From the NCBI GenBank assembly GCA_018398815.1, contig CM031620.1, forward strand, positions 68,703,516-68,767,515: DNA of 64,000 bases, in the 5' to 3' direction. Positions 34,426 through 45,320 of this stretch are shown piece by piece (the stretch's first letter is position 1; every line of letters starts with the position of its first letter). The notes below the pieces were generated by a model. That model was given only the letters and a program-made list of their open reading frames with translations, was not told the origin of the DNA and searched no databases. Both the position numbers and the translations under genes were made by a program. This stretch comes from Conus ventricosus (taxonomy: Eukaryota > Mollusca > Gastropoda > Neogastropoda > Conidae).

Positions 34426-34558
34426 AGAGTAATAACAACACCAAACGTCCGGACATCCATGACAGAGAGAATGTGGACCCTGCAGATCGACACTGGGACA
34501 TGGTGGAGGAGATTAACGAGAAATCCAGTACTCCTACCAGTGGGCAGCACTCCTACAG
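34426..34558 (+). CDS. TBC1D5: TBC1D5 exon 2
   Basis: Starts AG|AGTAATAAC after ATCAG and ends CTACAG|gtgtgt. The incoming G plus AG give Glu, then SNNNTKRPDIHDRENVDPAD, HWDMVEEINEKSS and GQHSY. The exon ends in phase 2; its AG plus the first T of exon 3 make Ser. HSY-x-x-EWE across the junction lines up with the NSY-x-x-EWE segment just before the TBC domain of vertebrate TBC1D5. The acidic, Asn-rich part is a linker with no known domain. Confidence 0.85.
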
Positions 34559-35020
34559 GTGTGTGTGTGTGTGTGGTGTGTGTGTGTGTGTGTGTGTGTT
34601 GTGTGTGTGTGTGTGAGTGTGTCTATGTGTGTGTAGGTGTGGATGCATGCGTGCATGCGTGCGTGCGTGTGTACTTGCTTGTGTGCATGTGTGAGTGTGT
34701 GTGTGTGTGTGGTGTGTGTGCTTGCTGTGTGCGTGTGTGTGTGTGCTTTGCTTGGTGTGCATGTACAAGTGTGTTGGTGTGTGTGTGTGTGTGTGTGGGG
34801 GCGTGCTTGGCTTGTGGTGTGTGTGTATGCGTGCCTGCTTGTGTGTGTGTGTGTGTGTGTGCGTGCTTGCTTGTGTGTGTGTGTGTATGCGTGCTTACTT
34901 GTGTGTGGTGTGTATGCGTGCTTGCTTGTGTGTGTGTGTATGCATGCGTGCCTGCTTGTGTGTTGGTGTGTGGTGGCTTGCTTGCTTGCTTGTGTGCATG
35001 TACAAGAGTGTATGTGTTCT
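34559..35020. repeat. GT/GC-rich microsatellite starting at the exon 2 donor
   Basis: The donor itself is part of a GT tract that runs with TGCTTGCTTG and GCGTGC interruptions to about 35005. Cys/Val-rich frames are shadows. Confidence 0.9.
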
Positions 35021-35023
35021 TCT

Positions 35024-35070
35024 TCAATTTAACGTCTATCCACGTTAAGTGATATTAGACAAATGTATAC
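35024..35070 (+). repeat. Short TTTAACGTC-type repeat, copy 4
   Basis: TTCAATTTAACGTCTATCCA, then GTTAAGTGATATTAGAC, directly after GT-rich sequence and before a short CA tract. Same orientation as the copy at 30254. Confidence 0.65.
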
Positions 35071-35129
35071 ACACACACACACACCACACCACTCCTCTCT
35101 CTCTCTTAGAGTGTATGTGTGTGTATAAG

Positions 35130-35510
35130 TGTGTGTGTGTTGTTTGTGAGTTCATTGGATGAGGGGGTGGTAGCTGCTGGGGACGGTGTGTGTGTTGTGA
35201 GTTCATTGGATGAGGGGGTGGTAGCTGCTGGGACGGTGTGTGTTGTGAGTTCATTGGATGAGGGGGTGGTAGCTGCTGGGGACGGTGTGTGTGTTGTGAG
35301 TTCATTGGATGAGGGGTGGTAGCTGCTGGGGACGGTGTGTGTGTTTGTGAGTTCATTGGATGAGGGGGTGGTAGCTGCTGGGGACGGTGTGTGTGTTGTG
35401 AGTTCATTGGATGAGGGGGTGGTAGCTGCTGGGGACGGTGTGTGTGTTGTGAGTTCATTGGATGAGGGGTGGTAGCTGCTGGGGACGGTGTGTGTGTTGT
35501 GAGTTGGTGG
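35130..35510. repeat. 49-bp minisatellite, about 8 units
   Basis: Units contain GAGTTCATTGGATGAGGGGG, GGTAGCTGCTGGG and a GTGTGTGTT spacer. Copies differ by one or two bases. Intron 2. The sequence from 35511 to 35830 is unique with nothing recognised. Confidence 0.9.
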
Positions 35511-35830
35511 GGGGAACTGAGGACAGGCATGTGTGGATGCTTGTTCACTACTCGTGCAGCTGTGGGGATGCGATTCTGTGTTGCATATTTTCATTTCTGC
35601 CAATACAAGGCCCATGTCACTGCTTTCATGACCCCTCCCTGTGTTTTGTTTATATTCATCTGTTGCATGCTCCCCTTGATTTCTCCTTCCCCAAATGAAT
35701 ATGTCAGTGCTTTGCACTTTAAAAAAAAAATCACATTAAGCATGGATAATTGTATATGATCGATATGATGATGAAATACAGGGAAGAGAAATTATGCATG
35801 AGATTTGCTGGAAGATGAGTGTAAGATTCT

Positions 35831-35831
35831 A

Positions 35832-35907
<76 letters not shown>

Positions 35908-35940
35908 TGTATGTGTGTTGTGTGTGTGTGAGTGTAGGTG

Positions 35941-35972
<32 letters not shown>

Positions 35973-36000
35973 TGTGTGTGTGTGTATTTGTGCATGTGTG
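35831..36000. repeat. (GA)n-(GT)n compound microsatellite
   Basis: GA at about 35837-35908 passes into GT to about 35997. A similar GA-GT pair lies at 36536-36760. The sequence between (36001-36535) shows no gene. Confidence 0.9.
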
Positions 36001-36532
36001 TGTGTGGGCACGCATGCACATTTGTACAGCTGCAGGCTGCAAGAGTGTGCCTGTGGCAGTATGCACACATCTGTGTGTGTTTAATGACTCAGGCTATGGA
36101 CTACGCTTTGCAAGAAAAATTGATCACGTCTTGCATCATTGAGAATATCAATAAACAAGAAGCTCATGCAGATGATATGCTGCCACGTGTGTATGAAGTT
36201 TGATTGTGAGCACATGTATAGCTAATGAGAAGTTCAGGAAGTGGTTGGAAACATGGACCTTATTATTGAGAGTCAGCAGCTAGACTGCTGGTACAATTTC
36301 CATGAAAAATGGGTGAAATATGCATACCCTGCTGTGGGAGACACCTGGGAACAACAGTGACATAAGGTACCTCATGGACGCAGTGCACAATTTATAGTAG
36401 CTGTTTTTTTTCTTTTTTCTTTTTCATCACAGGTCCTGAGGTGTGACATATGGTTTGGTCCATCAGTTTCTATACCATGTTTGAAAGCTAGGAAAATGCA
36501 ATGCCTGGGTGGAGGAGAAAGGGTGGGAAGGC

Positions 36533-36535
<3 letters not shown>

Positions 36536-36601
<66 letters not shown>

Positions 36602-36698
36602 TGAGTGAGTGTGTGTGTGTGTGAGTGAGTGTGTGTGATATGATGTGGTCTGTGTGTGTGTGTGTGGTGTGTGTGTGTGTTTGTGTATGTGTGTGTTT

Positions 36699-36739
<41 letters not shown>

Positions 36740-36762
36740 TGTGTTTGTGTATGTGTGTGCCA
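36536..36762. repeat. Second (GA)n-(GT)n compound microsatellite
   Basis: GA at about 36536-36598, then GT with TTTGTGTATG interruptions. Sequence from 36763 to 37145 is unique or pyrimidine-rich and may hold the truncated left edge of the DIRS-like element; no gene is seen. Confidence 0.9.
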
Positions 36763-37147
36763 CCATTCTGGGTAGAGATTTAGGGGAAGATCAATAATTT
36801 TTGTACAAAATTCTTAAGTCTGTCCTCTCCCCCCTTCCTCCTTTCCCCATTTCTGCTTCCCCATTCTTCCCTCCCCTAGCCATGCCTTTCCCATTAAAAA
36901 AAAATTAAATAATTTGAGTGTTCCTAGTACATTTAATACCTCTTGATCTTCAGTCTTTCCCCCTTCCTCCCCTTCCACCCTGTTGTTTGGAGTCTTTACT
37001 TGTTGACAAGCTGTTTGTGCTGCCCCTGCACCCTGCCACCATGTCATGCCTCTTTGTCCATTTTGAGCATGTATTTATCGACTTTTGGAATGGTAGCCTT
37101 CAATACATTTATTGTCAGAACATTTTTGTTGTTGTTAAATTCAAGAA

Positions 37148-38420
37148 CTTCTGCAGTCCCCTGCCCCAGGGTTTCTCTGGTGGCCTGGCTTTATGCCCGA
37201 GTGCTCCAGCAACGCAGGCCTCTCCTTCGCCTGCCCCCCCTCCCTTCCCGGCCAAGCCAGTGGCAGACCCCTCTCCAGGGGTTCCAACGGGGTCAGTCCT
37301 CCCAGGCCCATCGGGTTTATCCCCTCACTTGTCCACACATAGGTCAGTCACCGCCTCTGCCTGCAGTTCTGAATAGGCATACTCGGAGTCAGAGGCTGAG
37401 GACCCATACCCTCTTCCTTCTCCTTCAATGACTCTGTGGCCCTCCTGGCTTCATATGTGCCTGAAGCCATGTCCACTTCTCAAGATACCCGGGCTCTCTG
37501 TCCTTCACCAGCCGAGCTCACCTTGGGTGCACTACCTCTCTTCGCCCCTACCACCTCTCTCTTATTAAAGGAGTCAGCATGGTAACCAACTCTGTGAGGA
37601 GGGCACAAAGTAGGGTTAGGGCACAGAGGCACACCACATTCCTCCTGGTTCTGTTCCTGATTTCCCAGGGGCCTGGCTGTGTGGGAAGTTCCTGAAGCCA
37701 GAGAAGCTCCCATTTGCACGTAAGGCCTTTTAAGGCCCATGACTTTATCCCAGATCTCACCTCGCCCTTTCCCTAGAGGGCCTCTCCTTTTGCAGGAGAG
37801 GTCTCGGTCTCGGCCCCGGCAGGTTGCTCTCTCAGAGCGCTGCCTCGCAGATTGGAAGGAGACTGCTAGGAGGAGTCTGGAGGCGGTTTCAGTGATGGAC
37901 TTTTTCTTGGGAGGTCTGGTATATCCGCCCTGAAGTCCTTCGCTCTCTGCCAGTCCTCTGACCCATCTGCCATTGTGGCCTTCATCCAGTCCATGGTGGA
38001 AGGGCTCAAATACTCAGTGGGTGCTTTCGCCAGACTTCACCTAAACTCGGTTATAGTAAGGCGGGATGCTGTGCTTCTAGCATCTTCGGTCGCACGCTCT
38101 TCCTCCGCCCAAGCCTCTCTCAGTCTTGCCAGTTAAGACTGGTTCTCTCTTTGGGAACCATGCACAGGTGACCATCAAGAAGCCAGGCCGAAATCGAGAG
38201 GGACTTCACCCTTCTCTTGGGTCCCTCTTGCCCCATGGTGAAGCGCCATTCTCCTTCTTCCCAGGGCACTCCACCGGCCAAGGACCGCAGATCCTTCGGG
38301 CACAAAGGGTCTAGGGCTAGACAACTCACCAAAGGCCGATCAGGTTCCCGACCTCAGATCCAAAAACCTACCCCTTTGCAGCTGGCTCACCCCTGATGAC
38401 TAACTCCCGACCTTGGGCAT
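37148..38420 (+). pseudogene. DIRS-like gag region, frame-broken
   Basis: Pro/Ser-rich sequence (for example SPSPAPPPFPAKPVADPSPG), an acidic SESEAEDPYP segment near 37385 and a later basic region. Assigned to gag by position before the RT. No zinc knuckle is visible and no frame stays open through it. Confidence 0.5.
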
Positions 38421-38589
38421 CAGACCCCCCCCCCCAAGGTGACCCCGTGGGCAGTCTGTCCCGGTGACTCGGTGCCTGGGAACGGCTTCCCGCAAGCCAG
38501 TGGTCCCTGCAGGTGATCAGGTTGGGGTTTTGCCTTCTATGGGGTTCATGAAAGGCCCCCTCACGTCTTTCCCTCCTTCTTTTGCTCCT

Positions 38590-40010
38590 CCTCGGGGTGC
38601 CCAGGCCTCGCAGGTCTTAGACCAGGAGGTCCTTTCGCTTTTAGCCAAGGGGGCAACAAAGGAGGTCATTTCCCGCTTCTGTCCGAGATTTTATGGCTGA
38701 ATCTTTGTGGTCCCCAAAGCTTCTGGGGCCTTTGGGGACCCGTTCTGGACCTCACCCCTAGACAGTTTCCTCCGAGACCTCCACTTTCAGATGGAAACCC
38801 CAAGTCAATCCGAGATGCCATGCACCCGGGCGACTGAGCGGTATCCATCAACCTGAAGGATGCATACTTCCACCTCCTGATCCACTCAAGGGACAGGAAG
38901 TATCTCCGGTTCATTTGGATGGACCGGGTCTTCCATTTCAGGTCCTTCCCTTTGGTCTGGCCCCAGCCCCGTAGGTGTTCACGAAAGTTGCCTGGGAACT
39001 TTGCATGCATGTTCGGGAGAGGGGAATTCGCCTCAAGGCCTATCTCAACAATTGGCTTCTCCCAGCATCCTCCAGCACTCTGTGCTCCCAACAAGCTCTC
39101 CAGGTTCTAAACCTCTGTCAAGACTTGTGTTTGTTCGCAACTAGGAGAAGTCAGACCTCACCCTGTCACAGCAATTCCAGTTCCTGGGCATGTCCTTCAA
39201 CGCAACGAGGTGGTTGGTATATCCTACCCCTGAGCGTCTAGTACACCTCCGGGTCCACTTAGCCCACCTCCTGTCTCTGGATCAGGCACAGGCCAGGAAG
39301 CTGGCCTTCCTTATGGCATTAATGGAGCTGTTGACCCCCCTAGTACCTCTTGGTTGGCTCCACAAATGCCAGTTCCAATGCTGATTTCAGAAGCGTTGGT
39401 CCCAGACATCACAGTATTGGGACCTTCTGGTTCCTCTGGGACATTGGTTCCAAACCTTAGTGATCCAATGGCACTCCCAGTCCTGGCTGTCCCAGGGAGT
39501 TCCCATCAAGCCTCCCCCTTCTCAGGAGTACCTGTTCATGGACACGTCCACTTCCGGGTGGGGGGCCCACGTGGGCTCTCTGATGGTGGCCGGGTGAGGA
39601 TCATTCCATCCGGATCTTGGCCAGCATGTTCCAGGGAAGATCAACATTCTCGCAGTCTCCCTCAGCAGGTTGCACATGATCCTTCCCTCAGAATGGACTC
39701 TGGTCCTTTCAGTCCTGGAACCAGTCTGGTCTGCGTGGTTCAAACCACAAGTAGACCTGTTTGCCACCAGGTTCAACCGCCGCCTCCAGCTGTATGTATC
39801 CCCAGTTCCAGATCCAGAGCCTCTGGTGGTGGACGCTCTATCCATCCCATGGTCGGGCCTGATAGGCTATGCCTTCCCTCCATTTCCCATCCTGGGAAAA
39901 GTTCTACGGAAAGCGAGGGAACCCTTGGCCACTTTGATCCTTGTGGCCCCCCTGGCCGGCCCACGCGTGGTTTCCAGATCTGCTACACCTGTCCCACAAG
40001 CCTCCAATAA
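38590..40010 (+). pseudogene. DIRS-like reverse transcriptase and RNase H, catalytic residues lost
   Basis: RT homology: EVLSLLAKGA (38628), SINLKDAYFH (38844), KYLRFIW, then FGLAPAP, VFTKVAWELCMHVRERGIRL and YLNNWL (39041). In DIRS RTs the motif A residue is Asp (D-LKDAY) and motif C is YLDDWL; here all three are Asn. RNase H follows, ending near VDLFATRFNRRLQLYVSPVP and DALSIPWSG (about 39755-39860), a DIRS hallmark. Frame changes occur near 38700, 38970 and 39120 and between RT and RNase H. Confidence 0.85.
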
Positions 40011-41208
40011 AGCTCACCCTGACAACAAATGTCCCTGCTCCAGCCATGGTCAGGCATTCCACACGGCAATCCAGACATGCTAAACCTTCACACCTGGCTA
40101 CTGTGCGGGACACACTGTCTACACAAGCCGCTTCCCTTGCAGTAATTGGCATTGTAGAGCAAGCTCACAGGCCGGGCACTCAGGGGGTATACAGTGTCCA
40201 CTGGAACGGCTGGCTTTCTTGGTGCTTCTCCCATGCGGCGTGGCCCCACTCCCCCTTTCGCTTTGAGTTAGTGAACTACCTCGCCTTTCTCTCGTCGGAG
40301 AAAAAAACTAAAAAAACTCGCAGCCCCCTCCGTGAGGGGTCACAGGGCTGCTATCAGCATCACCATCCGCCAATTAGGCGGCCTTTCCTTTGCAGATGAC
40401 CACCTCCTACGGGATCTCATCAGGGGAGCCCCTCTACAAGAGACTTAACCCCCCCCCCCCCCCGCCGTACCCCAGCATGGGACCTGTTTCTACTCCTCTC
40501 CTCCCTGAGGCTCCCTCCTTATGAGCCGGTCAGGGAGTGTTCTCTGAAGTTCCTCTCCTTCAAGGCAGCCTTTCTTGTTTCTCTGGCTTCAGGCGCTGCG
40601 GTGAAGGCCATGCTCTTAGTGGCTTTCCTGGGGATGTAGCCTTCGAACCAGATGGCTTGATGTCTTTTCAGTTCCTCCCCGAATTCTTAGCCAAAAATCA
40701 GTCGCCAGGTTCTCCTTCTCCAACTATCTCCATTCATCCTCTGACCAGTATCCTCTCCCCAGACGATGAAGACCGCACTCTCTGTCCGGTGCGCACCCTG
40801 CAAGCATATAGAAAGCGGACGAAGTGTTCTCACTCGAAGCAGCACCGCCTGTTTCTCTCTTACAATGAAAGTTATAAGGAGGACGTCAGACGCTCATCAA
40901 TCTCTCGATGGCTGAGAGAAGTCATCAAAGCTGTGTACGCGAGGCCTGAGGCAGATTTGGTTGTCTTTTCACCAAGACCCCATGAAATTAGAGCATGAAC
41001 CTTGTCTCTGGCAGTCGCCCACAATGCCAGCATTCAAAGTGTCCTGGACACCGCGTATTGGCGTTCTCTGTGCACTTTCATCCACTTCTACCTGCGCGAC
41101 GTCTCCTGTCTGCACAATGATGGTTCCAAGGGTATTGCCTCAGCTGTGATGGCTCAGCGTCTCATCTTTGCCACACGCCCTGGCTTTTCCTGTTCCTCCA
41201 GACATTAA
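40011..41208 (+). pseudogene. DIRS-like tyrosine recombinase, broken
   Basis: Recombinases of this type insert the circular cDNA. N-terminal core-binding-like part has HLATVRDTL and WNGWLSWCF (about 40090-40230). Catalytic boxes: FRRCGEGHALSG with the first Arg (about 40587), PHEIRA with the His-x-x-Arg pair (40978), and FIHFYLRDVS with the nucleophilic Tyr (about 41078-41107). An in-frame TGA directly after HEIRA (40996-40998) separates the Tyr from the rest. The 153-aa frame 40537-40998 covers only the middle of the enzyme. Confidence 0.85.
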
Positions 41209-41236
41209 CAGGTGAGCCCTCCTTCCGGGTAGTGCT

Positions 41237-41338
41237 ACTCTGCATTAGTGAGCCACGGTATAGTCTGTGTAATTAAAAGGAAATTTTCCTTCTAAAATTA
41301 TGTATAATCCAATATACTTACCGTGGCTCATGCAGAGT
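41237..41338. repeat. DIRS-like terminal palindrome
   Basis: ACTCTGCATTAGTGAGCCAC (41237) pairs with GTGGCTCATGCAGAGT (41323-41338) around AAAAGGAAATTTTCCTT (41275-41291), so nearly the whole 100 bp can fold. Confidence 0.8.
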
Positions 41339-41504
41339 CCCTCCTTCCTCCCCGCCTTCGTGGTTCCCTTAGGATTTCACAGTCAAGGTATTAGTTACCT
41401 CAAAAAGAGGAATGATCTGCACATGCGCAAGGCACGAGGCCCCTCCGGGTTCATGTCCATACAGACTTTGTGTATGAGGCAGGGACAGCAAACCGCTGTC
41501 GCTT

Positions 41505-41570
41505 ATTGTATTAGTGAATCATGGTAAATATGTTAGATTAAAGATAATTTTAGAAGGAAAATTTCCGTGA
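41505..41570. repeat. Diverged second copy of the DIRS terminal repeat
   Basis: TTAGTGAATCATGGTAAATA and ATTTTAGAAGGAAAATTTCC match the inverse of the right half of the palindrome at 41237-41338. It marks the probable right end of the element. Confidence 0.7.
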
Positions 41571-42082
41571 ATGAGTATGGTTGTCTGTGACATTTCTGTG
41601 GAATAAGCTCTTGCCTAACATTGCCAAGCTCTGGACAAAAAAGAGCAAAGTGGAATTAATCTTCAAGAACTTCAAGACAAAATGGATAAGGAAAATTATT
41701 GTAGAGTTTGCAATTAGAATAGAGTTACAGTGTGTTTAAGACACCACTCATCACAAACAAATTTTGAGAAAACTGTGTCAAGTTTTCAGATGTTCTGAAA
41801 TTAAGTTTCCCTGAATGTGCTGAAAAGGCATTTTCCAACACATTCTGCAGCATTTATATCTTTTCAGGATAATGACACAAAGGATTAGTGGTAGTAGAAC
41901 CAAAACTTAAATACGTTCCAGATTTAATCACTTTTATCATCTATTTTTGCTGTCCAAAGTAAACAAAGGTGTTGACTTCCAACTCATGATGGCATTCATG
42001 AAGAAAAAGTGTATGCCGATGATGTGGTACTCTCGGACGGAGGTGCTCACTTATGCTGGTTCAGCAACCAAGCAGACAGTTT
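41571..42082. other. Unique intron sequence, no gene seen
   Basis: AT-rich, ordinary composition. A short VYADDVVLSD-like reading at 42010 is too short to call an RT remnant. Confidence 0.5.
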
Positions 42083-42182
42083 TCATCAGGGAGGTTGGTG
42101 GGTGGTGTCATCAGGGAGGTTGGTGGGTGGTGTCATCAGGGAGGTTGGTGGGTGGTGTCATCAGGGAGGTTGGTGGGTGGTG
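42083..42182. repeat. 25-bp tandem repeat, four units
   Basis: Units TCATCAGGGAGGTTGGTGGG plus TGGTG, essentially identical. Confidence 0.9.
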
Positions 42183-42214
42183 TCCCGCTGGTGTGGGGTC
42201 AGAGCAGGCAGCAG

Positions 42215-42745
42215 TGCAGTGTCTGTTGGGTTACGTCATGAAGACTTGATGATGATTGCTCCCCTTGGACTGTAAGTGTAGTGTCTGTTGGGTTACGTCA
42301 TGAAGACTTGATGATGATTGCTCCCCTTGGACTGTAAGTGTAGTGTCTGTTGGGTTACGTCATGAAGACTTGATGATGATTGCTCCCCTTGGACTGTAAG
42401 TGCAGTGTCTGTTGGGTTACGTCATGAAGACTTGATGATGATTGCTCCCCTTGGACTGTAAGTGTAGTGTCTGTTGGGTTACGTCATGAAGACTTGATGA
42501 TGATTGCTTCCCTTGGACTGTAAGTGCAGTGTCTGTTGGGTTACGTCATGAAGACTTGATGATGATTGCTTCCCTTGGACTGTAAGTGCAGTGTCTGTTG
42601 GGTTACGTCATGAAGACTTGATGATGATTGCTCCCCTTGGACTGTAAGTGCAGTGTCTGTTGGGTTACGTCATGAAGACTTGATGATGATTGCTTCCCTT
42701 GGACTGTAAGTGCAGTGTCTGTTGGGTTACGTCATGAAGACTTGA
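42215..42745. repeat. 62-bp satellite, left segment
   Basis: Units of 62 bp with TGTCTGTTGGGTTACGTCAT, GAAGACTTGATGATGATTGC and CCTTGGACTGTAAG. Variation is mainly TGTAGTG/TGCAGTG and CTCCCC/CTTCCC. It is cut by the Gypsy element and resumes at 50619. Confidence 0.95.
42741..42745. other. Target-site duplication of Gypsy 2 (left)
   Basis: CTTGA, repeated at 50619-50623 on the other side of the element. Confidence 0.9.
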
Positions 42746-45046
42746 TGTCACGACCGACCCCTGGAGGTCTGCCCTGACAGGATCGGTCTAGGTGGGAGTG
42801 AAGGGAGTGACTGACCTCACACGCCCCGCAAGAGACCACACAATAAAGATTACGATACAACACCCATTTATTCACACCAACATACACAGTCATAAATAAG
42901 CATTCCAACACACACAACATGCACAATCACAATCAAGCATTCCAACACACACAACATGCACAATTATAAATAAACATTTCACCATACGACGTTCACAATC
43001 ACAGCATTTCAACACATGTGACATATACACAATTATAAATAAACATTTCCAGCATCCATCCTTCCCACACCATGGAGTGCCTCCACACCCCTGCCTCTCC
43101 AAAGTCTACTGGGAGCACCCTGTCGCACTGGGTGCTCCAAACCGGGTCGGTTCTTGAAAAGAGTCGTTCAAGGCCGAAAACCCTTGACACGCACAAGCAG
43201 ACAGTGAAGAGCGCTCCTGTGGGGGGAAACGTGGGGTTGTTACTGGAGGTCCTGGACGGGGATCAGGGCCGGCCAGTCAAAAACCACGGGCTTTTCTACC
43301 AGAACGTGGTCCCGACCAGTGCGTGATCCCAACCAGCGCGCGGGTACCAACCAGAGCGTGGCCCCAAACCCGTGCGTGGCACCAACCAGTCCGCGGTCCC
43401 GACCAGAGCGTGGCCCCAGCCGGCGTGGCACCCAAACCCGTCTGCGGTCCCAACCAGAGCGTGGCCCCAACCAGCGCGTGGCAAACCCAAACCCGTCCGC
43501 GTCCCGACCAAAAGCGTGGCCCCAGCCAGCGCGTTTGGGACCAACCAGTCTGCGGTCCCAACCAGAGCGTGGCCCCAACCAGAGCGTGGCCCAACCAGCG
43601 CGGCACCAACCAGTCCAGGCTCCGGGTGAAGCCCCGGGAGGGGGGGAAAGGTAGCTGGGAGGGAGAAGAAAGGGGGGGAAGGAAGGGCACTGGAACCCCG
43701 CCGTCAGTACAATCTGACCCATGCTGTTAAATCCTAACAGCCACTCGCATGATGGGCGAGGGGAGGTCTACTAAATACAACAAACACCACTCAACACAGA
43801 CCCGAGCTTAAAAACAGTAAACCAATCAAATCAGGAATGTTCGTTAAAATCCTTCTCACACGAAGCAGGGAAAGACTGCATTAAATCAACAGGCTATAAA
43901 ACCAAAATGAATTATCTTCACCCTTCTCTCACTCACCCTTTAACAATTTCCTTTCTTAGGGAAATAAACCAACACAGCGACCATCGCTTTATAACTGCCA
44001 CCACATTTGCAAATAATAATTCAATGGCATAATTGTCACATTTTATAGCCACATTTCAAAATAACACAAATCTCCAACACGCATCCGAACGACAAATCAT
44101 GCGTACGCACGCTCGCAACATAAAACTCGTTCTCCTTGCACACACAAACAGACGGTGGCCGAAGGATAAGAGTCCGGTGAATGTGACAGGGGCGGACGAG
44201 CGGACCAAGCAAGTACCAACCCTGAATCACCAGGTTCTCTCCCATTCCCACGAACTACCGCATCACGAGATGCATAAACAGGAGAAAGAATTTTGGATGT
44301 AATTTAGGATGGCCAGGTTAAAGACTGAATTAACCAGAAAAAAAAGGTCTCAAACAATATTCTTTTACAATTTTGAAAACAAAGAAAATTGCGCAAAAGA
44401 GAAGAATAAGCCGGCTAACAACAACAAACCAAAACAAAACAAACCACGAAATGATGCCTACCAGCTACCCGTGGGTGACCCCGAAGAGGCGGGTCAAACG
44501 ACTCTCTCTGCCCTCTGTCCAGTCGAGAGGACAGAGGCACAGATGCGGAAAAAGAAGAAGTGATGTCCCTCTCCTACAGGCCGACTGTAGGAATTGAGAT
44601 ACCGACTGTACCTTCGACGATACGGTGAAGAACCAAGACCGGAACAGGCGCTCCCAGAGACATCTTCCGCTCGAGTGAAGAGCTAACCTCCCTCAGCGAT
44701 GGCGGCCAACATGCCACGCTACGTCACAGAGTGAGCATACTTCAAACTAAAAGAAATGAAGCACGTGCGACAGGTAAAAAGACAGGCGAGAGGCCGATAG
44801 ACAGCAAGTTCGAGAGAAAGGTACCAGCCACCCGTGAACCTGCAGGATAAATAGCACGGGCAGTGGAATTAAGAGAGAGAGAGAGAGAAAGCAAACCGAA
44901 CGTGAGCTGAACTACACCAAGGTGCAACCGCACCACAAGCCACACTAAGGGACGGACACGTGACAACAACAACGATAATAAACAAATGAATAATTCCGCC
45001 CCCCAGTTGGGTCAAACGTCGTAGGCCTCGTGACAAACTCGTGACA
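42746..45046 (-). repeat. Gypsy 2 LTR, element 3' end
   Basis: Colinear with 48296-50618. It contains its own GC-rich minisatellite (about 43310-43615) and a GA tract at 44874-44888. The G run at 43221-43226 is 6 long here and 21 in the other LTR. Confidence 0.92.
43310..43615. repeat. GC-rich minisatellite inside the LTR
   Basis: Units of about 17 bp and higher-order multiples: CCAACCAGAGCGTGGCCC and CCAGCGCGTGGCACCAACCA. The sister LTR has a shorter, differently arranged version at about 48890-49180. Trp/Gly- and Pro/Ala-rich frames are shadows. Confidence 0.85.
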
Positions 45047-45068
45047 AACCCCCTTCTAAAAGCATCTG
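45047..45068 (-). other. Gypsy 2 polypurine tract
   Basis: Minus strand reads AGAAGGGGGTT immediately before TGTCACGA, the LTR start in element orientation. Confidence 0.75.
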
Positions 45069-45320
45069 TTTTCTCTGAGATACAGTGCTCCTTTGAACCT
45101 TGACGCATGTGCAAATTCACAAAAAATGGGACCGAACCAACTCTCTGTGATCGACAGAGTACGATAAATCCAATACAAACATTCTACGATAGAATCACAC
45201 CGAGAAATACATAATACTACATTTATCAAACAACTAAGCGAACCTTCCAACCATAGAAAGTAACAATCCGAACCATTGGTGATTCACTACCGTTAACATC
45301 ACTGAAGTGAAAACTTTTCA

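Larger units (their letters stand above)
37146..41570 (+). mobile_element. DIRS-like tyrosine-recombinase retrotransposon, decayed
   Basis: Order: Pro/Ser-rich gag-like region, RT plus RNase H, tyrosine recombinase, then terminal inverted-repeat sequences. There is no integrase and no LTR, which fits DIRS elements. The left terminal repeat is not found, so the element is probably 5'-truncated near 37.1 kb. Frame breaks and stops occur throughout. It lies in intron 2 of TBC1D5 in the same orientation as the gene. Confidence 0.85.

Noticed and set aside
34342..35052. 236-aa Cys/Val-rich frame, and similar ones at 10426, 32897, 56727 and 59246
   Set aside because: Pure shadows of GT/CA microsatellites.
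39354..40010. 218-aa frame in the DIRS region as an independent gene
   Set aside because: The DIRS RNase H homology (VDLFATRFNRR) is in a different overlapping frame; this one is a shadow.
42010..42039. VYADDVVLSD as reverse transcriptase motif C of another LINE
   Set aside because: Only about ten residues fit and no flanking RT blocks are visible; chance cannot be excluded.
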